64,000 nt of DNA from Muribaculaceae bacterium Isolate-036 (Harlan) (GTDB lineage: Bacteria; Bacteroidota; Bacteroidia; Bacteroidales; Muribaculaceae), in contig RIAY01000005.1 in assembly GCA_003833075.1 (NCBI GenBank), positions 124,001 to 188,000 of the forward strand. The letters run 5' to 3'. Each line of letters begins with the position of its first letter. The first letter of the stretch is position 1. The position numbers and the translations under genes are program-made. Positions 16,608-27,097 of this stretch are shown one piece after another. The notes beneath the pieces are model-generated. The model saw only the letters and a program-made list of their open reading frames with translations, was not told the DNA's origin and did not search any database.

Positions 16608-18038
16608 ATGAAAAGAAAGGGTATGTCATTGACACGGCAAAGACTGAAATATGTGGCGAGCGACTTTGTCACAACTTCGGTCTCGTTCTTTCTGTTCAAT
16701 ATCTGCAGGTATCATATCCTTCACAACGAACTCCCGGCTTCATGGTCACTGTCTGAGTTCCTGTCATTACCGAAACTCTTATGGGAGCAGGCTCTTATCC
16801 CTGTCGCCATGCTTGCAGTCTATTGGCTGTCCGGTTACTACAACCGCCCGTTTGAAAGATCTCGACTTAATGAGTTTATCAATACTTTTTATTCAGCCCT
16901 TTTCAACGCAACTCTTATCTTTTTCATACTTCTTATCAATGACCGCGGACCGGTGGTGTCTGCTGATTATCTATTGATCTGTGTCTCTTTTCTCCTTCTT
17001 CTATTATTCACGTACAGCGGTCGACTGCTGATTACATCCTCTGCATTTCGCCGTGCGAGAAAAAAGAATATCAGGAATAATGTTCTCATAATCGGGACAT
17101 CTATCCAAGGACATAAAATCTACGACAGACTCATCAGAAGCAAGGTGCTGATAAAATATAACATCGTTGGGTTTATACACATCGAAGGAGTCCCAAAGAG
17201 TAAATTTTGCGGTCTGCCATGCTGGAACGTGCAGGAAATCGAGAATATATGCCGGAATCACGAAATACATCAGATCATACTTGCCCCTGACAGAGATAAA
17301 GATTCCCTTGTACTCGGAATGCTCGACCGTCTCTTTCCTCTTGACATCCCGATAAAGATAATGCCAGACACATTGTCATATGTAACATCATCAATAAGGC
17401 TGACAGATATTCTTGGAGAACCATTCATTGATCTGACCACTCCTCCGCTCAATGATTGTGCCAGCAATATCAAACTGACGTTTGATGTCATATTGTCCTC
17501 ATTGGCATTGGTCGCTCTGTCACCACTAATGGCGATATTGGCGATTGGTGTGCGACTGTCTTCTACCGGACCGGTTTTTTATCGTCAGGAAAGAATCGGG
17601 AAAAAGAGAAAACCATTCTATATCTACAAGTTCCGGTCTATGCGCAACGATGCTGAAAAATGCGGTCCCATGCTGTCATCATCCGCTGACGCAAGAGTCA
17701 CACCATTCGGGCGTTTGATGAGAAAATATAGACTCGACGAGCTCCCGCAGTTCTGGAATGTGCTGAAGGGTGACATGTCTATTGTAGGACCTCGTCCTGA
17801 ACGGGATTTCTATATTCGGCAGATTATAAAGAAGGCTCCTTATTACTGTCTGGTGTTTCAGGTAAAACCGGGTATCACCTCATGGGGAATGGTTAAATTC
17901 GGTTATGCATCGGATATCAGACAGATGGTGGAACGCACAAAATTCGACCTACTCTATATCACCAACATGTCGCTGCCTCTTGACATAAAGATAATGATCT
18001 ATACAATCAGGACAATTGTCAGAGGTGCCGGAGTCTAA
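16608..18038 (+). CDS. Polyprenyl-phosphate sugar-1-phosphate transferase (WcaJ/WbaP-like)
   Basis: 476 residues. Four or so N-terminal membrane helices (about 15-130), a CoA-binding-like nucleotide domain (NVLIIGTSIQGHKIYDRLI, about 153-172), then one more membrane helix and the bacterial sugar-transferase domain with FYRQERIGKKRKPFYIYKFRSM and DELPQFWNVLKGDMSIVGPRPE (split; about 325-400). It starts glycan synthesis by moving a hexose-1-phosphate onto undecaprenyl phosphate in the inner membrane. No other capsule genes are adjacent, so it may serve a capsule or glycoprotein system encoded elsewhere. Confidence 0.9.
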   Translation: MKRKGMSLTRQRLKYVASDFVTTSVSFFLFNICRYHILHNELPASWSLSEFLSLPKLLWEQALIPVAMLAVYWLSGYYNRPFERSRLNEFINTFYSALFNATLIFFILLINDRGPVVSADYLLICVSFLLLLLFTYSGRLLITSSAFRRARKKNIRNNVLIIGTSIQGHKIYDRLIRSKVLIKYNIVGFIHIEGVPKSKFCGLPCWNVQEIENICRNHEIHQIILAPDRDKDSLVLGMLDRLFPLDIPIKIMPDTLSYVTSSIRLTDILGEPFIDLTTPPLNDCASNIKLTFDVILSSLALVALSPLMAILAIGVRLSSTGPVFYRQERIGKKRKPFYIYKFRSMRNDAEKCGPMLSSSADARVTPFGRLMRKYRLDELPQFWNVLKGDMSIVGPRPERDFYIRQIIKKAPYYCLVFQVKPGITSWGMVKFGYASDIRQMVERTKFDLLYITNMSLPLDIKIMIYTIRTIVRGAGV

Positions 18039-18064
18039 AATGTGATTTAAAATATATAATTGAT

Positions 18065-19864
18065 ATGGCATATAAAGAAAGACATAACAGGTTTACTGAC
18101 TTATGGATGAAGCTGGTGATTTGGCGGGAACACCATATCCGTGAAAAGAGTTTTCTTCTCATACTCGCTCTTTTTGTGGGGGTATGCTGCGGATTCGCCG
18201 CCCAGTTGCTTAAATATATGATTCATATGATTGCAGGATTACTCACTGCACATATGAACACCACTACGGCAAACTGGTTGTATCTTGTTTATCCGGTGGT
18301 GGGTATACTCATAGTCACGATTCTGTTACGATATGTTGTCAAAGAGAATATCTCACACGGAGTCACAAAAGTTCTTTATGCGATATCGCGCCGTAAATCC
18401 AGACTTAAGAAAAGGAACATGTATGCCTCATTGCTTGCATCTTCCATCACCATTGGGTTCGGTGGATCTGTCGGGGCTGAGGGTCCGATTGTATTTACAG
18501 GGGCGGCTATAGGTTCAAACGTCGGTCAGGCATTTCGCATGTCACCCAGAATACTGATGATTCTTGTAGGTTGCGGGGCGGCTGCCGGAATAGCCGGTAT
18601 TTTCCGTGCTCCTATAGCCGGAATGCTATTTACCCTTGAAGTGCTTATGATTGACCTCTCGGGAATGACCGTCATGCCCCTGTTGCTCTCGTCTGTGGCA
18701 GGTGCGGTTGTAGCATACGTCCTTGAGGGATACAATGCGGAGTTTTTCTTTGTACAATCTGAATCTTTTGTGACAAACCGTATTCCGTTCACTATACTTC
18801 TTGGTGTTGTCTGCGGACTCATGTCCTATTATTTCACCAAGGTTATGTTCATGATGGAATCAATGTTTTCAAAACTAAGACATACCGGTTTGAAGATTCT
18901 TGTCGGCGGCGTTATAATGGCGGGGCTTATTTTCCTTTTTCCTCCTCTTTACGGCGAGGGTTATGAGGCTATCAACAATCTTCTTCTGGGAGATGTCTCG
19001 AATATAGTTGACGGAACATTTTTCTATGTAGACCGAGACAACGTATGGTTTCTTATCCTCTTCATCGGAGCCATAGCTTTGACAAAGGCATTCGCCACAT
19101 CCGCAACCAACGGAGCCGGAGGTGTCGGCGGAACATTCGCTCCTTCTTTGTTCGTCGGAGCTCTCACCGGGTTTCTGTTTGCGTATATAGTGAATAATCT
19201 CGATCTCGGATTCCAGTTGTCTCAAAAGAATTTTGCGCTGATGGGAATGGCGGGGGTCATGAGCGGTGTCATGCATGCGCCTCTGATGGCAATCTTTCTT
19301 ACAGCCGAGATGACTGGAGGCTATGATCTCTTCCTTCCACTGCTTATCGTCTCGGCACTTGCATATATCACCATACGTATCTTCACTCCGTACAGCATAT
19401 ACACCATGCGTCTTGCCAAAGCCGGAGATCTTGTCACACATCAGAAAGACAAGGCGGTGCTGACTCTTCTTAAAGTGGATAATCTTATCGAAACAGATTT
19501 CAAGATAGTGCACCCCGAAATGAATCTGAAAGAGATGGTAGATACGATTTCGGTCTCTAATCGAAACCTGTTCCCGGTTACGGATTCTGAAGGAAATCTG
19601 AAAGGAGTGGTTTTGCTTGATGAGATACGCAACATAATGTTCCGTGCTGATCTTTACAAAAAAATGCATGTATCTCGCTTCATGTCGGCAGTGCCTGAAG
19701 TAATAGAAATAACGTATCCGATGGATAAGGTGATGGAGATCTTTGATCGGACGAACGCATGGAACCTTCCGGTTGTTGATAATGGAAGATATGTCGGTTT
19801 TGTGTCAAAATCCAAAATTTTCAATTCATACAGACGGGTTCTCCGTCATTTCACAGAAGATTAG
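18065..19864 (+). CDS. ClC-family chloride channel/antiporter with CBS domains
   Basis: 599 residues. A ClC core of about 420 residues with multiple helices carries the selectivity motifs GGSVGAEGP (about 138-146, gating Glu kept; the usual Arg of GREGP is Ala) and GVGGTFAPSLFVG (about 354-366). A second acidic residue is present in LFTLEVLM, where H+/Cl- antiporters have their internal proton glutamate, so antiport is plausible. The C-terminal ~150 residues form a pair of CBS domains (MVDTISVSNRNLFPVTDSEG and DRTNAWNLPVVDNGRYVG). It precedes fmt by 2 bases, so they are probably cotranscribed. Confidence 0.92.
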   Translation: MAYKERHNRFTDLWMKLVIWREHHIREKSFLLILALFVGVCCGFAAQLLKYMIHMIAGLLTAHMNTTTANWLYLVYPVVGILIVTILLRYVVKENISHGVTKVLYAISRRKSRLKKRNMYASLLASSITIGFGGSVGAEGPIVFTGAAIGSNVGQAFRMSPRILMILVGCGAAAGIAGIFRAPIAGMLFTLEVLMIDLSGMTVMPLLLSSVAGAVVAYVLEGYNAEFFFVQSESFVTNRIPFTILLGVVCGLMSYYFTKVMFMMESMFSKLRHTGLKILVGGVIMAGLIFLFPPLYGEGYEAINNLLLGDVSNIVDGTFFYVDRDNVWFLILFIGAIALTKAFATSATNGAGGVGGTFAPSLFVGALTGFLFAYIVNNLDLGFQLSQKNFALMGMAGVMSGVMHAPLMAIFLTAEMTGGYDLFLPLLIVSALAYITIRIFTPYSIYTMRLAKAGDLVTHQKDKAVLTLLKVDNLIETDFKIVHPEMNLKEMVDTISVSNRNLFPVTDSEGNLKGVVLLDEIRNIMFRADLYKKMHVSRFMSAVPEVIEITYPMDKVMEIFDRTNAWNLPVVDNGRYVGFVSKSKIFNSYRRVLRHFTED

Positions 19865-19866
19865 AA

Positions 19867-20835
19867 ATGAAAAAAGAAGATTTAAAAATAGTTTTTTTCG
19901 GAACGCCGGAATTCGCAGTCACAAGCCTTGCAAAACTTGTTGACGAGGGATATAATGTTTCCGCAGTCGTTACAATGCCCGATAAAGAGGCTGGACGGGG
20001 CAGAAAAATCATACAGAGCGATGTAAAAAAATATGCGGTAGAGAAGGGTCTTGAGGTCTTGCAGCCGGAAAAGCTGAAAGCTCCTGAGTTTATTGACAAA
20101 TTGCGTGAAATCAACGCAGACCTCTTTATTGTAATAGCGTTCCGCATGCTTCCCGAAGTTGTATGGACAATGCCGAGACTTGGAACTTTCAACCTTCATG
20201 GATCCCTGCTTCCGAAATACAGGGGAGCCGCTCCCATCAACCGAGCCATAATGAACGGTGAGACAGAAACCGGTGTCACTACATTTTTCCTCAGACATGA
20301 GATTGACACAGGTGATATAATAGGTTCCCGGAAGATTCAGATTTCAGACAACGATAACGTAGGCACTGTCTACGACAGACTGATGCATATAGGCGCCGAC
20401 ATGGTTATAGAAACCGTCGAAAGCATTCTTGACGGGACGCTTGAGACCAGACCGCAGCCGGAAGGTGAATTTACACCTGCTCCTAAAATCTTCAAGGAAG
20501 ATTGCCGTATAGACTGGAATCGTTCCGCAAGAGAGATCCACAATCATATCCGGGGACTGTCTCCATATCCGGCGGCGTTCTCCGCTCTTGAGGATGAAGA
20601 AGGGAAAAACATAGATGTAAAGATTTTCGAATCTCTGCCTGTTGACAATGTAATAATTGAGAAAAACACGACACCTGGAACAATAATGATATCAGGTAAA
20701 AGACTCTTTGCCGCTACATCCGAAGGCACTCTTGAGATTCTGTCACTCCAGCCTGCCGGGAAAAAACGCATGGCTGCTTCTGCGTTTCTTCTTGGCTATC
20801 ATCCGGTAAAGTTCACAACCGCGCAAAATGGATAA
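19867..20835 (+). CDS. fmt: Methionyl-tRNA formyltransferase
   Basis: 322 residues. It formylates initiator Met-tRNA with 10-formyl-THF. Signatures: FFGTPEFAV near the start, the SLLP region in FNLHGSLLPKYRGAAPINRAI (split; about 105-125), TGVTTFFLRHEIDTGDII, and the C-terminal OB-like domain with NHIRGLSPYPAAF. The stop overlaps the menD start by 8 bases, which suggests translational coupling although the pathways are unrelated. Confidence 0.96.
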   Translation: MKKEDLKIVFFGTPEFAVTSLAKLVDEGYNVSAVVTMPDKEAGRGRKIIQSDVKKYAVEKGLEVLQPEKLKAPEFIDKLREINADLFIVIAFRMLPEVVWTMPRLGTFNLHGSLLPKYRGAAPINRAIMNGETETGVTTFFLRHEIDTGDIIGSRKIQISDNDNVGTVYDRLMHIGADMVIETVESILDGTLETRPQPEGEFTPAPKIFKEDCRIDWNRSAREIHNHIRGLSPYPAAFSALEDEEGKNIDVKIFESLPVDNVIIEKNTTPGTIMISGKRLFAATSEGTLEILSLQPAGKKRMAASAFLLGYHPVKFTTAQNG

Positions 20836-22555
20836 CCTTACCGAAAATATAATACAGTATGACATGGATACCGACAAGGAATATTGCCGGATTTTGTTTG
20901 ACATACTGCTGTGCAAGGGTGTAAAGGATATAGTCCTGTCGCCCGGAAGCCGCAACGCTCCTTTGCTGATCGGAACTGCATGCCGCCCATTCAACAGACA
21001 TACGGTCACAGACGAACGTACTGCTGCTTTCATGGCTCTCGGCATATCTCTGGCAGGGAAGAAGCCGGTTGCACTTGTGTGCACATCGGGCACTGCACTT
21101 TATAATTATGCGCCTGCCGTAGCTGAAGCTTTCTACCAGCATGTTCCTTTGATTGTAATAACTGCCGACAGACCTCTTGAGTGGATTGATCAGGATGACT
21201 CACAGACTCTTGTTCAGCCTGGGGCTCTTGACAAAATAGTAAAGGGCACATACGACATTCCGGTTGAACATCCGGATTCACCTCACGAGGCGTGGTATGT
21301 GAACCGCATCGTCAATGAAGCCTGCAATCTCGCTCTTTCCGGAAGAAAAGGTCCTGTGCATATTAATGTGAGACTTGACAATCCTCTCACGGATGTAATA
21401 CCGTTTGTGTCCGGAATGCCTCGAATTATCGAATACACTGACAATCTCAACCTGCCGCCTCATCTATATAAAGAAACTGCGACATTCCTTCAAGGCAAAA
21501 AGGTTCTTGTAACAGCAGGCTTCATGCAAGCTGACAATGAACTTAACAGATATATGTCTGCGTTTGCCCGTATGGGAAATGTAGCTGTCATGTGCGAGAC
21601 TTTGTCGAATCTTCACCTCCCTGGAAATCCGTATGCCATTGACAGCGTCCTGAGCATAATAGAGAATAACGCTGATGTATGCGAATCCCTGAGACCGGAT
21701 GTCGTGATATCGATAGGCGGTGCACTCATATCGCGGAAACTGAAAGAGTATATACGCAAATACCCCCCAGCACATCATTGGACTTTGGGAGACACCTCCC
21801 CTTCCGCTGATTGTTTTATGACTCTGACAAGACATTTTGAAGTTTCACCGGTGAAATTCTTCAAAGGTCTGACACGCCATATGGCAAGGACACCGAAAAA
21901 CAAGACGGCGGCTGATTATTCAATGAAATGGGAGACAGAAAGAGCCAAGGCACTTGAGAGTCATGAAAACTATGTCATGCAAAAGTCCGGTTGGTCGGAA
22001 ATGGCGGCATTCCGCCATATGCTTGAAAAGCTACCGCCTTCATATAACCTCTTTCTTTCCAACGGAACAGCCGTAAGATACGGACAGCTCTTCACTGACA
22101 GGATTCCTCACGCGTCTTTCGGTTGCCGGGGGGTCTCGGGAATTGACGGGACAACGGCAACAGCCGCAGGATGCGCCATGGCATATAACGGACCGACTTT
22201 GCTCATAAGCGGAGACATGTCTATGGTATATGATACAGGAGTTCTTGGAATGCGGCATTTGCCCGTGGATTTCAAGATCGCAGTCATAAACAACAAAGGT
22301 GGGGGAATATTCAGATTCATTCCGTCTACACGAAATTGCACTGGAAGGGATGAACTGTTCTGTGCTTCGCCTGATCTCCCTGTGAAAGGATTGGCTGAGT
22401 CTTACGGATGGGCATATTTCAAGGCTGAATCCATGATGGAACTGGAAGAATGTTTTACCAGATTTCTTGAACATAAACACAATGCCCTGCTTGAGATCAT
22501 AGCAGACGAAAACATCTCCGCCGAAATTCTCATTGAATATATGAATCGAAAATAA
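20828..22555 (+). CDS. menD: SEPHCHC synthase (menaquinone biosynthesis)
   Basis: 575 residues. A thiamine-diphosphate enzyme that adds a succinyl semialdehyde unit from 2-oxoglutarate to isochorismate. Seen: [13 protein letters not shown] near 36-48, [12 protein letters not shown] (the ThDP-activating Glu), [14 protein letters not shown] and the ThDP-binding [10 protein letters not shown]...[12 protein letters not shown]. It is the first of menD-menB-menC-menE. The isochorismate synthase menF, usually upstream of menD in Bacteroides, is replaced here by fmt. Confidence 0.95.
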   Translation: MDNLTENIIQYDMDTDKEYCRILFDILLCKGVKDIVLSPGSRNAPLLIGTACRPFNRHTVTDERTAAFMALGISLAGKKPVALVCTSGTALYNYAPAVAEAFYQHVPLIVITADRPLEWIDQDDSQTLVQPGALDKIVKGTYDIPVEHPDSPHEAWYVNRIVNEACNLALSGRKGPVHINVRLDNPLTDVIPFVSGMPRIIEYTDNLNLPPHLYKETATFLQGKKVLVTAGFMQADNELNRYMSAFARMGNVAVMCETLSNLHLPGNPYAIDSVLSIIENNADVCESLRPDVVISIGGALISRKLKEYIRKYPPAHHWTLGDTSPSADCFMTLTRHFEVSPVKFFKGLTRHMARTPKNKTAADYSMKWETERAKALESHENYVMQKSGWSEMAAFRHMLEKLPPSYNLFLSNGTAVRYGQLFTDRIPHASFGCRGVSGIDGTTATAAGCAMAYNGPTLLISGDMSMVYDTGVLGMRHLPVDFKIAVINNKGGGIFRFIPSTRNCTGRDELFCASPDLPVKGLAESYGWAYFKAESMMELEECFTRFLEHKHNALLEIIADENISAEILIEYMNRK

Positions 22556-22572
22556 ATTATATAATTATACAT

Positions 22573-23385
22573 ATGAACTGGAAAACAATTAAGGAATATA
22601 CCGATATCCTATTTGAGGAAATGGATGGAATCGCAAAGATAACTATCAACAGACCGAAAGTATACAACGCGTTCCGCCCTCTTACAAACAAAGAGATGCT
22701 TGATGCTTTCGCCATATGCCGTGAACGCTCGGACATACGCGTCATCATACTTACTGGCATCGGCGACAAGGCATTCTGCAGCGGTGGCGACCAAAATGCC
22801 AAAGGACACGGTGGCTATGTAGATGAAACCGGTGTCCCAAGGCTGAATGTGCTTGAGCTGCACCATGCAATACGCTCGATTCCCAAACCGGTCATAGCTA
22901 TGGTAAACGGATATTCAATTGGAGGAGGCAACGTGTTACAGGTGGTCTGTGACTTGTCGATTGCATCGGAGAATGCACGTTTCGGACAGACCGGTCCAAA
23001 AGTCGGCAGTTTCGATGCCGGTTTCGGTTCTTCTTATCTCGCACGTTGTGTTGGCCAGAAGAAGGCTCGCGAAATCTGGTATCTTTGCCGCCAGTATACG
23101 GCTCAGGAAGCTTTGAAAATGGGAATGGTCAACGCTGTGGTTCCTTTTGACAAACTTGAGGAGACAACAGTTGACTGGGCAAAGACTATTATGAAACGTT
23201 CTCCATTTGCCATACGCATGATTAAACGTGCGCTTAATGCCGAGCTCGATGGTCAGCACGGACTCATGGAGTTCGCGGGAGACGCCACCCTCATGTATTA
23301 CATGATGGACGAAGCGCAGGAAGGCAAAAACGCATTCCTTGAAAAGCGCGACCCGAATTTTGACCAATATCCGATGTTCCCGTAA
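22573..23385 (+). CDS. menB: 1,4-dihydroxy-2-naphthoyl-CoA synthase
   Basis: 270 residues, crotonase fold. It closes the second ring of the menaquinone head group from o-succinylbenzoyl-CoA. Signatures: [24 protein letters not shown], the oxyanion [20 protein letters not shown] (split) and [12 protein letters not shown], followed by the MenB-specific C-terminal [11 protein letters not shown]. It lies 17 bases after menD. Confidence 0.96.
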   Translation: MNWKTIKEYTDILFEEMDGIAKITINRPKVYNAFRPLTNKEMLDAFAICRERSDIRVIILTGIGDKAFCSGGDQNAKGHGGYVDETGVPRLNVLELHHAIRSIPKPVIAMVNGYSIGGGNVLQVVCDLSIASENARFGQTGPKVGSFDAGFGSSYLARCVGQKKAREIWYLCRQYTAQEALKMGMVNAVVPFDKLEETTVDWAKTIMKRSPFAIRMIKRALNAELDGQHGLMEFAGDATLMYYMMDEAQEGKNAFLEKRDPNFDQYPMFP

Positions 23386-23407
23386 TTCAAAATACCTATA
23401 AAATAAC

Positions 23408-24463
23408 GTGAGATTAGAGTTTTGCCCATATAATCTGATATTCCGCAAGCCGGCAGGGACCTCTCGCGGAGTATTGACCGAGAAGATAACATGTTTCCTT
23501 CGCATATTCGATGAAGCGGATCCTTCGCATTACGGTATTGGAGAGGCAGCAGTCTTTCCCGGACTGTCACCTGAAGCCGATGAAAGATATTTCTATAAGC
23601 TGATGGAACTGCAGGCAAACATACGTCTTGGCTTGCAGACTGACTTGTCCTGCTTCCCCTCTCTTCAAATGGGTCTTGAACAGGCTATAAGGGATTTCAC
23701 CGCCGGATGTGAAGGGATCTACTTTAATTCACCATTCATTATCGGCGATAAGGATATTACAATCAACGGACTTATATGGATGGGAGATTATGAGGAAATG
23801 ATTTCTCGGATTGAGGATAAACTTGCCGCAGGATTCAAATGTATCAAGCTGAAAATAGCTTCTATAGACTGGAGCAAGGAAATCGGGATGATAGAGTTTA
23901 TCCGGCAAAGATATGACAGTGACAAAATCGAAATCCGGGTGGATGCCAACGGAGGCTTCACCATGGATAACGCTTTGGCACGACTCAGACATCTTGCAGA
24001 TCTCGATGTGCATTCAATCGAACAACCCATAAAAGCCGGGAATCCTCAACTCATGAGATTCCTGTGCGATGTCTCCCCCATTCCCATTGCATTGGACGAA
24101 GAGCTGATCGGAAAATTCACTCCCGAATCCAAGGCAGAGACTCTTGACTCGATAAAACCGGCATATATCGTGATAAAGCCCTCGCTTGAAGGTGGATTTT
24201 CCGGCGCCGGTGAATGGATCAGACTGGCAGACGAAAGAAACATAGGTTGGTGGATAACATCTTCTCTGGAATCAAATATCGGACTGAACGCGCTCTCTCA
24301 ATGGGTCGCCACTTTGAATCAGAAGCGTCCGCAGGGACTCGGTACGGGAGCATTATTCACAAACAATATCCCGTCACCTATATATACGGACGGCGAGAAA
24401 CTGAAATATAACCCTGATGTCACTCTTGACCGCGATGTAATTGACAAACTTGATTGGCGGTAA
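23408..24463 (+). CDS. menC: o-succinylbenzoate synthase
   Basis: 351 residues from GTG 23408. Enolase-superfamily dehydratase that converts SHCHC to o-succinylbenzoate. Catalytic features: KLKIAS with the lysine pair near 155-157, metal ligands in RVDANGGF, IEQP and DEEL, and a second lysine in VIKPSLEGG. The N-terminal capping domain begins RLEFCPYNLIFRKPAGTSRG. GTG is needed because the conserved start is upstream of any ATG. It overlaps the upper reading limit of menE. Confidence 0.92.
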   Translation: MRLEFCPYNLIFRKPAGTSRGVLTEKITCFLRIFDEADPSHYGIGEAAVFPGLSPEADERYFYKLMELQANIRLGLQTDLSCFPSLQMGLEQAIRDFTAGCEGIYFNSPFIIGDKDITINGLIWMGDYEEMISRIEDKLAAGFKCIKLKIASIDWSKEIGMIEFIRQRYDSDKIEIRVDANGGFTMDNALARLRHLADLDVHSIEQPIKAGNPQLMRFLCDVSPIPIALDEELIGKFTPESKAETLDSIKPAYIVIKPSLEGGFSGAGEWIRLADERNIGWWITSSLESNIGLNALSQWVATLNQKRPQGLGTGALFTNNIPSPIYTDGEKLKYNPDVTLDRDVIDKLDWR

Positions 24464-24494
24464 ATTACATGATAGGTATAACATAAACTGTTTT

Positions 24495-25427
24495 ATGACA
24501 TACGAGGATTTTGCGCAAGAATGGGACAGCCGAGACATGATAACATGCCGCACCTCCGGTTCAACCGGAGCACCCAAGGAAATACTGCTCCCTAAACACG
24601 AAATGGTCAACAGTGCCCTCCGAACCATAGACTTTTTCGGTCTCACTGGAGATTCCCTTCTCTATTCGTGCATCGCCCCTGATTTCATCGGTGGAAAAAT
24701 GATGCTGGTCCGCCAAAGAGCCGCGGGATGCAGATTTCGTTGGGAGACACCAAGCAACAGACCGCTTGACGGCTATTCGGGCGAGCCAATTTCGCTTTTG
24801 TCTGTTGTCCCTTCTCAGGTCATACACATACTTGACAACATTAAAGACATGCCGGTAATTGACGCCATGCTTGTGGGAGGCTCAAGTATTCCGGAATCTT
24901 TGCGACACAGGATTGAGAAAAGCGGATTGAATGCATATGAAAGCTATGGCATGACAGAGACAGCCTCTCACATAGCATTGCGCCGCATCAAATCAGAGCC
25001 TGAACCATTCAGGACACTCGGAGACATAACCGTGACGATTTCAGATGAGGCACTTGTGATAGATATCCCCGGCTGGCAGTCTGTCAGAACCAACGACTCA
25101 GCGCGTAGTGTATCTCCCCGCGAATTTTTTATTGACGGCAGACTTGACAACATTATGATTTCAGGAGGACGTAAAATCAATCCGGAACGTGTGGAGGATA
25201 TACTTTCCCGCACAATTACATTCCCTTTCATAATCACATCAAGACCCGATGAAAAATGGGGTGAGCGCATAATTATGATTGCGGAAGCGGAAGAGTCTGA
25301 AAGACCGTTTATCGAAAATGAATGCAGGAATATGCTTGTAAATTACATGAGACCCAAGGAAATTATTTTTACCAAGCATCTTCCGAGAACACCAAACGGG
25401 AAACCGGTCAGAAATTTTAAGAACTAA
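24495..25427 (+). CDS. menE: o-succinylbenzoate-CoA ligase
   Basis: 310 residues from ATG 24495; a TTG at 24441 inside menC would add 18 residues with no visible homology. It is a short acyl-adenylating enzyme. Motifs: the P-loop-like TSGSTGAPKEI near 20-30, YGMTETASHIAL, and a C-terminal DNIMISGGRKINPERVEDIL plus the catalytic lysine in PRTPNGKPVRN. It is much shorter than E. coli MenE (about 450), the N-terminal subdomain being reduced; Bacteroidota forms are commonly short. Last gene of the men operon. Confidence 0.9.
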   Translation: MTYEDFAQEWDSRDMITCRTSGSTGAPKEILLPKHEMVNSALRTIDFFGLTGDSLLYSCIAPDFIGGKMMLVRQRAAGCRFRWETPSNRPLDGYSGEPISLLSVVPSQVIHILDNIKDMPVIDAMLVGGSSIPESLRHRIEKSGLNAYESYGMTETASHIALRRIKSEPEPFRTLGDITVTISDEALVIDIPGWQSVRTNDSARSVSPREFFIDGRLDNIMISGGRKINPERVEDILSRTITFPFIITSRPDEKWGERIIMIAEAEESERPFIENECRNMLVNYMRPKEIIFTKHLPRTPNGKPVRNFKN

Positions 25428-25430
25428 AAA

Positions 25431-25462
25431 TTTCATTTTTAACGAATTTTGTTATAAATTTG
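25431..25462 (+). promoter_or_regulatory. Promoter of the Crp/Fnr regulator
   Basis: TTTC at 25431-25434 and TAAATTTG at 25455-25462 are 20 bases apart. The ATG follows 49 bases later. Confidence 0.6.
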
Positions 25463-25511
25463 TGTTTTAAAACAGAAAACCCTGTTATTTCCAGTATCAC
25501 AGCAGGTGAAT

Positions 25512-26213
25512 ATGATTAAAAAAAGTACATTAGAGCGAATCATTGGTGATGATCTTTCGGATATGTGGAATGCACTTCGTCCGGAAGAGAAGCGAATTGT
25601 CACTGACAATTTCAAATACGAGCAATACAAGAAGAATCAGATAATCTATGCTGAGAAAGAGACTCCTGAAAACCTATATTGTCTTCTCGATGGAAAGGTA
25701 AAGCTATACAAAAGCGGCATCGGTGACAGGGTGCAGATTCTCAGACTGTATCGTCCGGTTCAGTATTTCGGGTATCGTGCATACTTCGCACTCGAACCAT
25801 ATGTCTCGACGGCTGCTGCTTTCGAACCTTCTGTAATAGGCATAATTCCCATGAAAATTGTTGAAGATCTCGTCCGCCAGAACAATGACCTCGCCATGTT
25901 CTTTATTCATGAGCTCTCCCGCAATCTGGGTGGTGCCGATACCAAGATAATCAATCTTACTCAGAAACATATCCGCGGCCGTCTTGCGGAATCCCTGCTC
26001 CTTCTTGCAGACAACTACGGTTACGAAGATGATGATTCGACATTGAAGATATACATGAGTCGTGAAGACCTTGCGAATCTGTCGAACATGACAACTTCCA
26101 ATGCAATCAGAACGTTGATGTCTTTTGTCAATGAAAAATTGATTCTTGTTGACGGCAGGAGAATAAAAATTATAAACGAACCTCAGCTCAGGAAAATTTC
26201 CAAATTCGGATAA
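25512..26213 (+). CDS. Crp/Fnr-family transcriptional regulator
   Basis: 233 residues from ATG 25512. An N-terminal cyclic-nucleotide-type sensor barrel (about 30-125; FKYEQYKKNQIIYAEKETPENLYCLLDGKVKLYK split) is followed by the dimer helix and a winged HTH near the C-terminus (SREDLANLSNMTTSNAIRTLMSF, split). No cysteine cluster of the FNR iron-sulfur type is seen. The effector is unknown. It has its own promoter after the men operon and is followed by a terminator. By family it could govern carbon or redox metabolism; that is inference only. Confidence 0.88.
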   Translation: MIKKSTLERIIGDDLSDMWNALRPEEKRIVTDNFKYEQYKKNQIIYAEKETPENLYCLLDGKVKLYKSGIGDRVQILRLYRPVQYFGYRAYFALEPYVSTAAAFEPSVIGIIPMKIVEDLVRQNNDLAMFFIHELSRNLGGADTKIINLTQKHIRGRLAESLLLLADNYGYEDDDSTLKIYMSREDLANLSNMTTSNAIRTLMSFVNEKLILVDGRRIKIINEPQLRKISKFG

Positions 26214-26248
26214 GATATAGACGTTCCAAATGACGGTATAAATATGCT

Positions 26249-26291
26249 ACAGCCTCGGAATGCACGTTAGACGATAACATTCCGAGGCTGT
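26249..26291. terminator. Terminator between the regulator gene and lpxA
   Basis: Arms 26249-26262 and 26278-26291 pair perfectly over 14 bases around a 15-base loop, then TTATTTTAA. It sits between convergent genes. Confidence 0.75.
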
Positions 26292-26317
26292 TATTTTAAG
26301 GATATTCTGCTATGACA

Positions 26318-27091
26318 TCAGATTACAGAACGTATGATTCCTCTGTCAGAATGTAACACAAACTGAACAATTTCATTCCGTATTTCAGATGCCGGAATCT
26401 TTTCTTCTATGAGTTTGACAGCATTTGTTACATTGAGATCACTCATATACAAGATGCGATATATATCTGCTATATGACGCACTTCATCTTCAGAGAAACC
26501 GTTCCTGTGCAATCCGACAGTATTGAGTCCCACATAAGAGATTGGATCACGCGCAGCCTTTACGAACGGGGGAATGTCTTTATTTACCAACGCCCCTCCC
26601 TGTAGCATGATATTCCTTCCGAGATGACAGAACTGATGGATAAGACTTCCGCCGCCAATCACAGCTGCATCGTCTACAACCACCTCGCCGGCAAGCTGAG
26701 AGGCATTGGACATTATCACACGATTGCCGAGACGGCAATCATGTGCCACATGGCAGTATGCCATGATAAGACAGTTCTGCCCGATACGGGTCTCCCCTTT
26801 TGACGCTGTGCCTCGGTTCACGGTTACACACTCTCGCAGGGTGGTTCCATCGCCTACATAGGCGTAAGTCTTCTCTCCCTTGAATTTCAGATCCTGAGGA
26901 ATTCCGGACACTACGGCACCGGGGAAGATCCTTACATTATTACCGATTCTTGCTCCCGGGAATATTGTGACATTTCCGTGAATCTCGCAATTGTCTCCGA
27001 TCTCGACATCCTCATGGATGTTGGTGAAATTTCCTATCGATACGTTCTGCCCTATCTTTGCATCAGGATGGACACTATATAGATTTGCCAT
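26318..27091 (-). CDS. lpxA: Acyl-ACP--UDP-N-acetylglucosamine O-acyltransferase
   Basis: 257 residues. First step of lipid A synthesis: 3-O-acylation of UDP-GlcNAc. The N-terminal two-thirds is a left-handed beta-helix of hexapeptide repeats (VHPDAKIGQNVSIGNFTNI and onward); the catalytic His is in AYCHVAHDC near 120. The C-terminal helices are standard (GLHRNGFSEDEVRHIADIYRILY). It is the last gene of lpxD, lpxC-fabZ, lpxA, 6 bases after the fusion gene. Confidence 0.95.
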   Translation of the reverse strand: MANLYSVHPDAKIGQNVSIGNFTNIHEDVEIGDNCEIHGNVTIFPGARIGNNVRIFPGAVVSGIPQDLKFKGEKTYAYVGDGTTLRECVTVNRGTASKGETRIGQNCLIMAYCHVAHDCRLGNRVIMSNASQLAGEVVVDDAAVIGGGSLIHQFCHLGRNIMLQGGALVNKDIPPFVKAARDPISYVGLNTVGLHRNGFSEDEVRHIADIYRILYMSDLNVTNAVKLIEEKIPASEIRNEIVQFVLHSDRGIIRSVI

Positions 27092-27097
27092 TTTTTC

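Noticed and set aside
24441..24494. TTG start giving menE 18 more residues
   Set aside because: The added part lies inside menC and shows no ligase homology; ATG 24495 is preferred.
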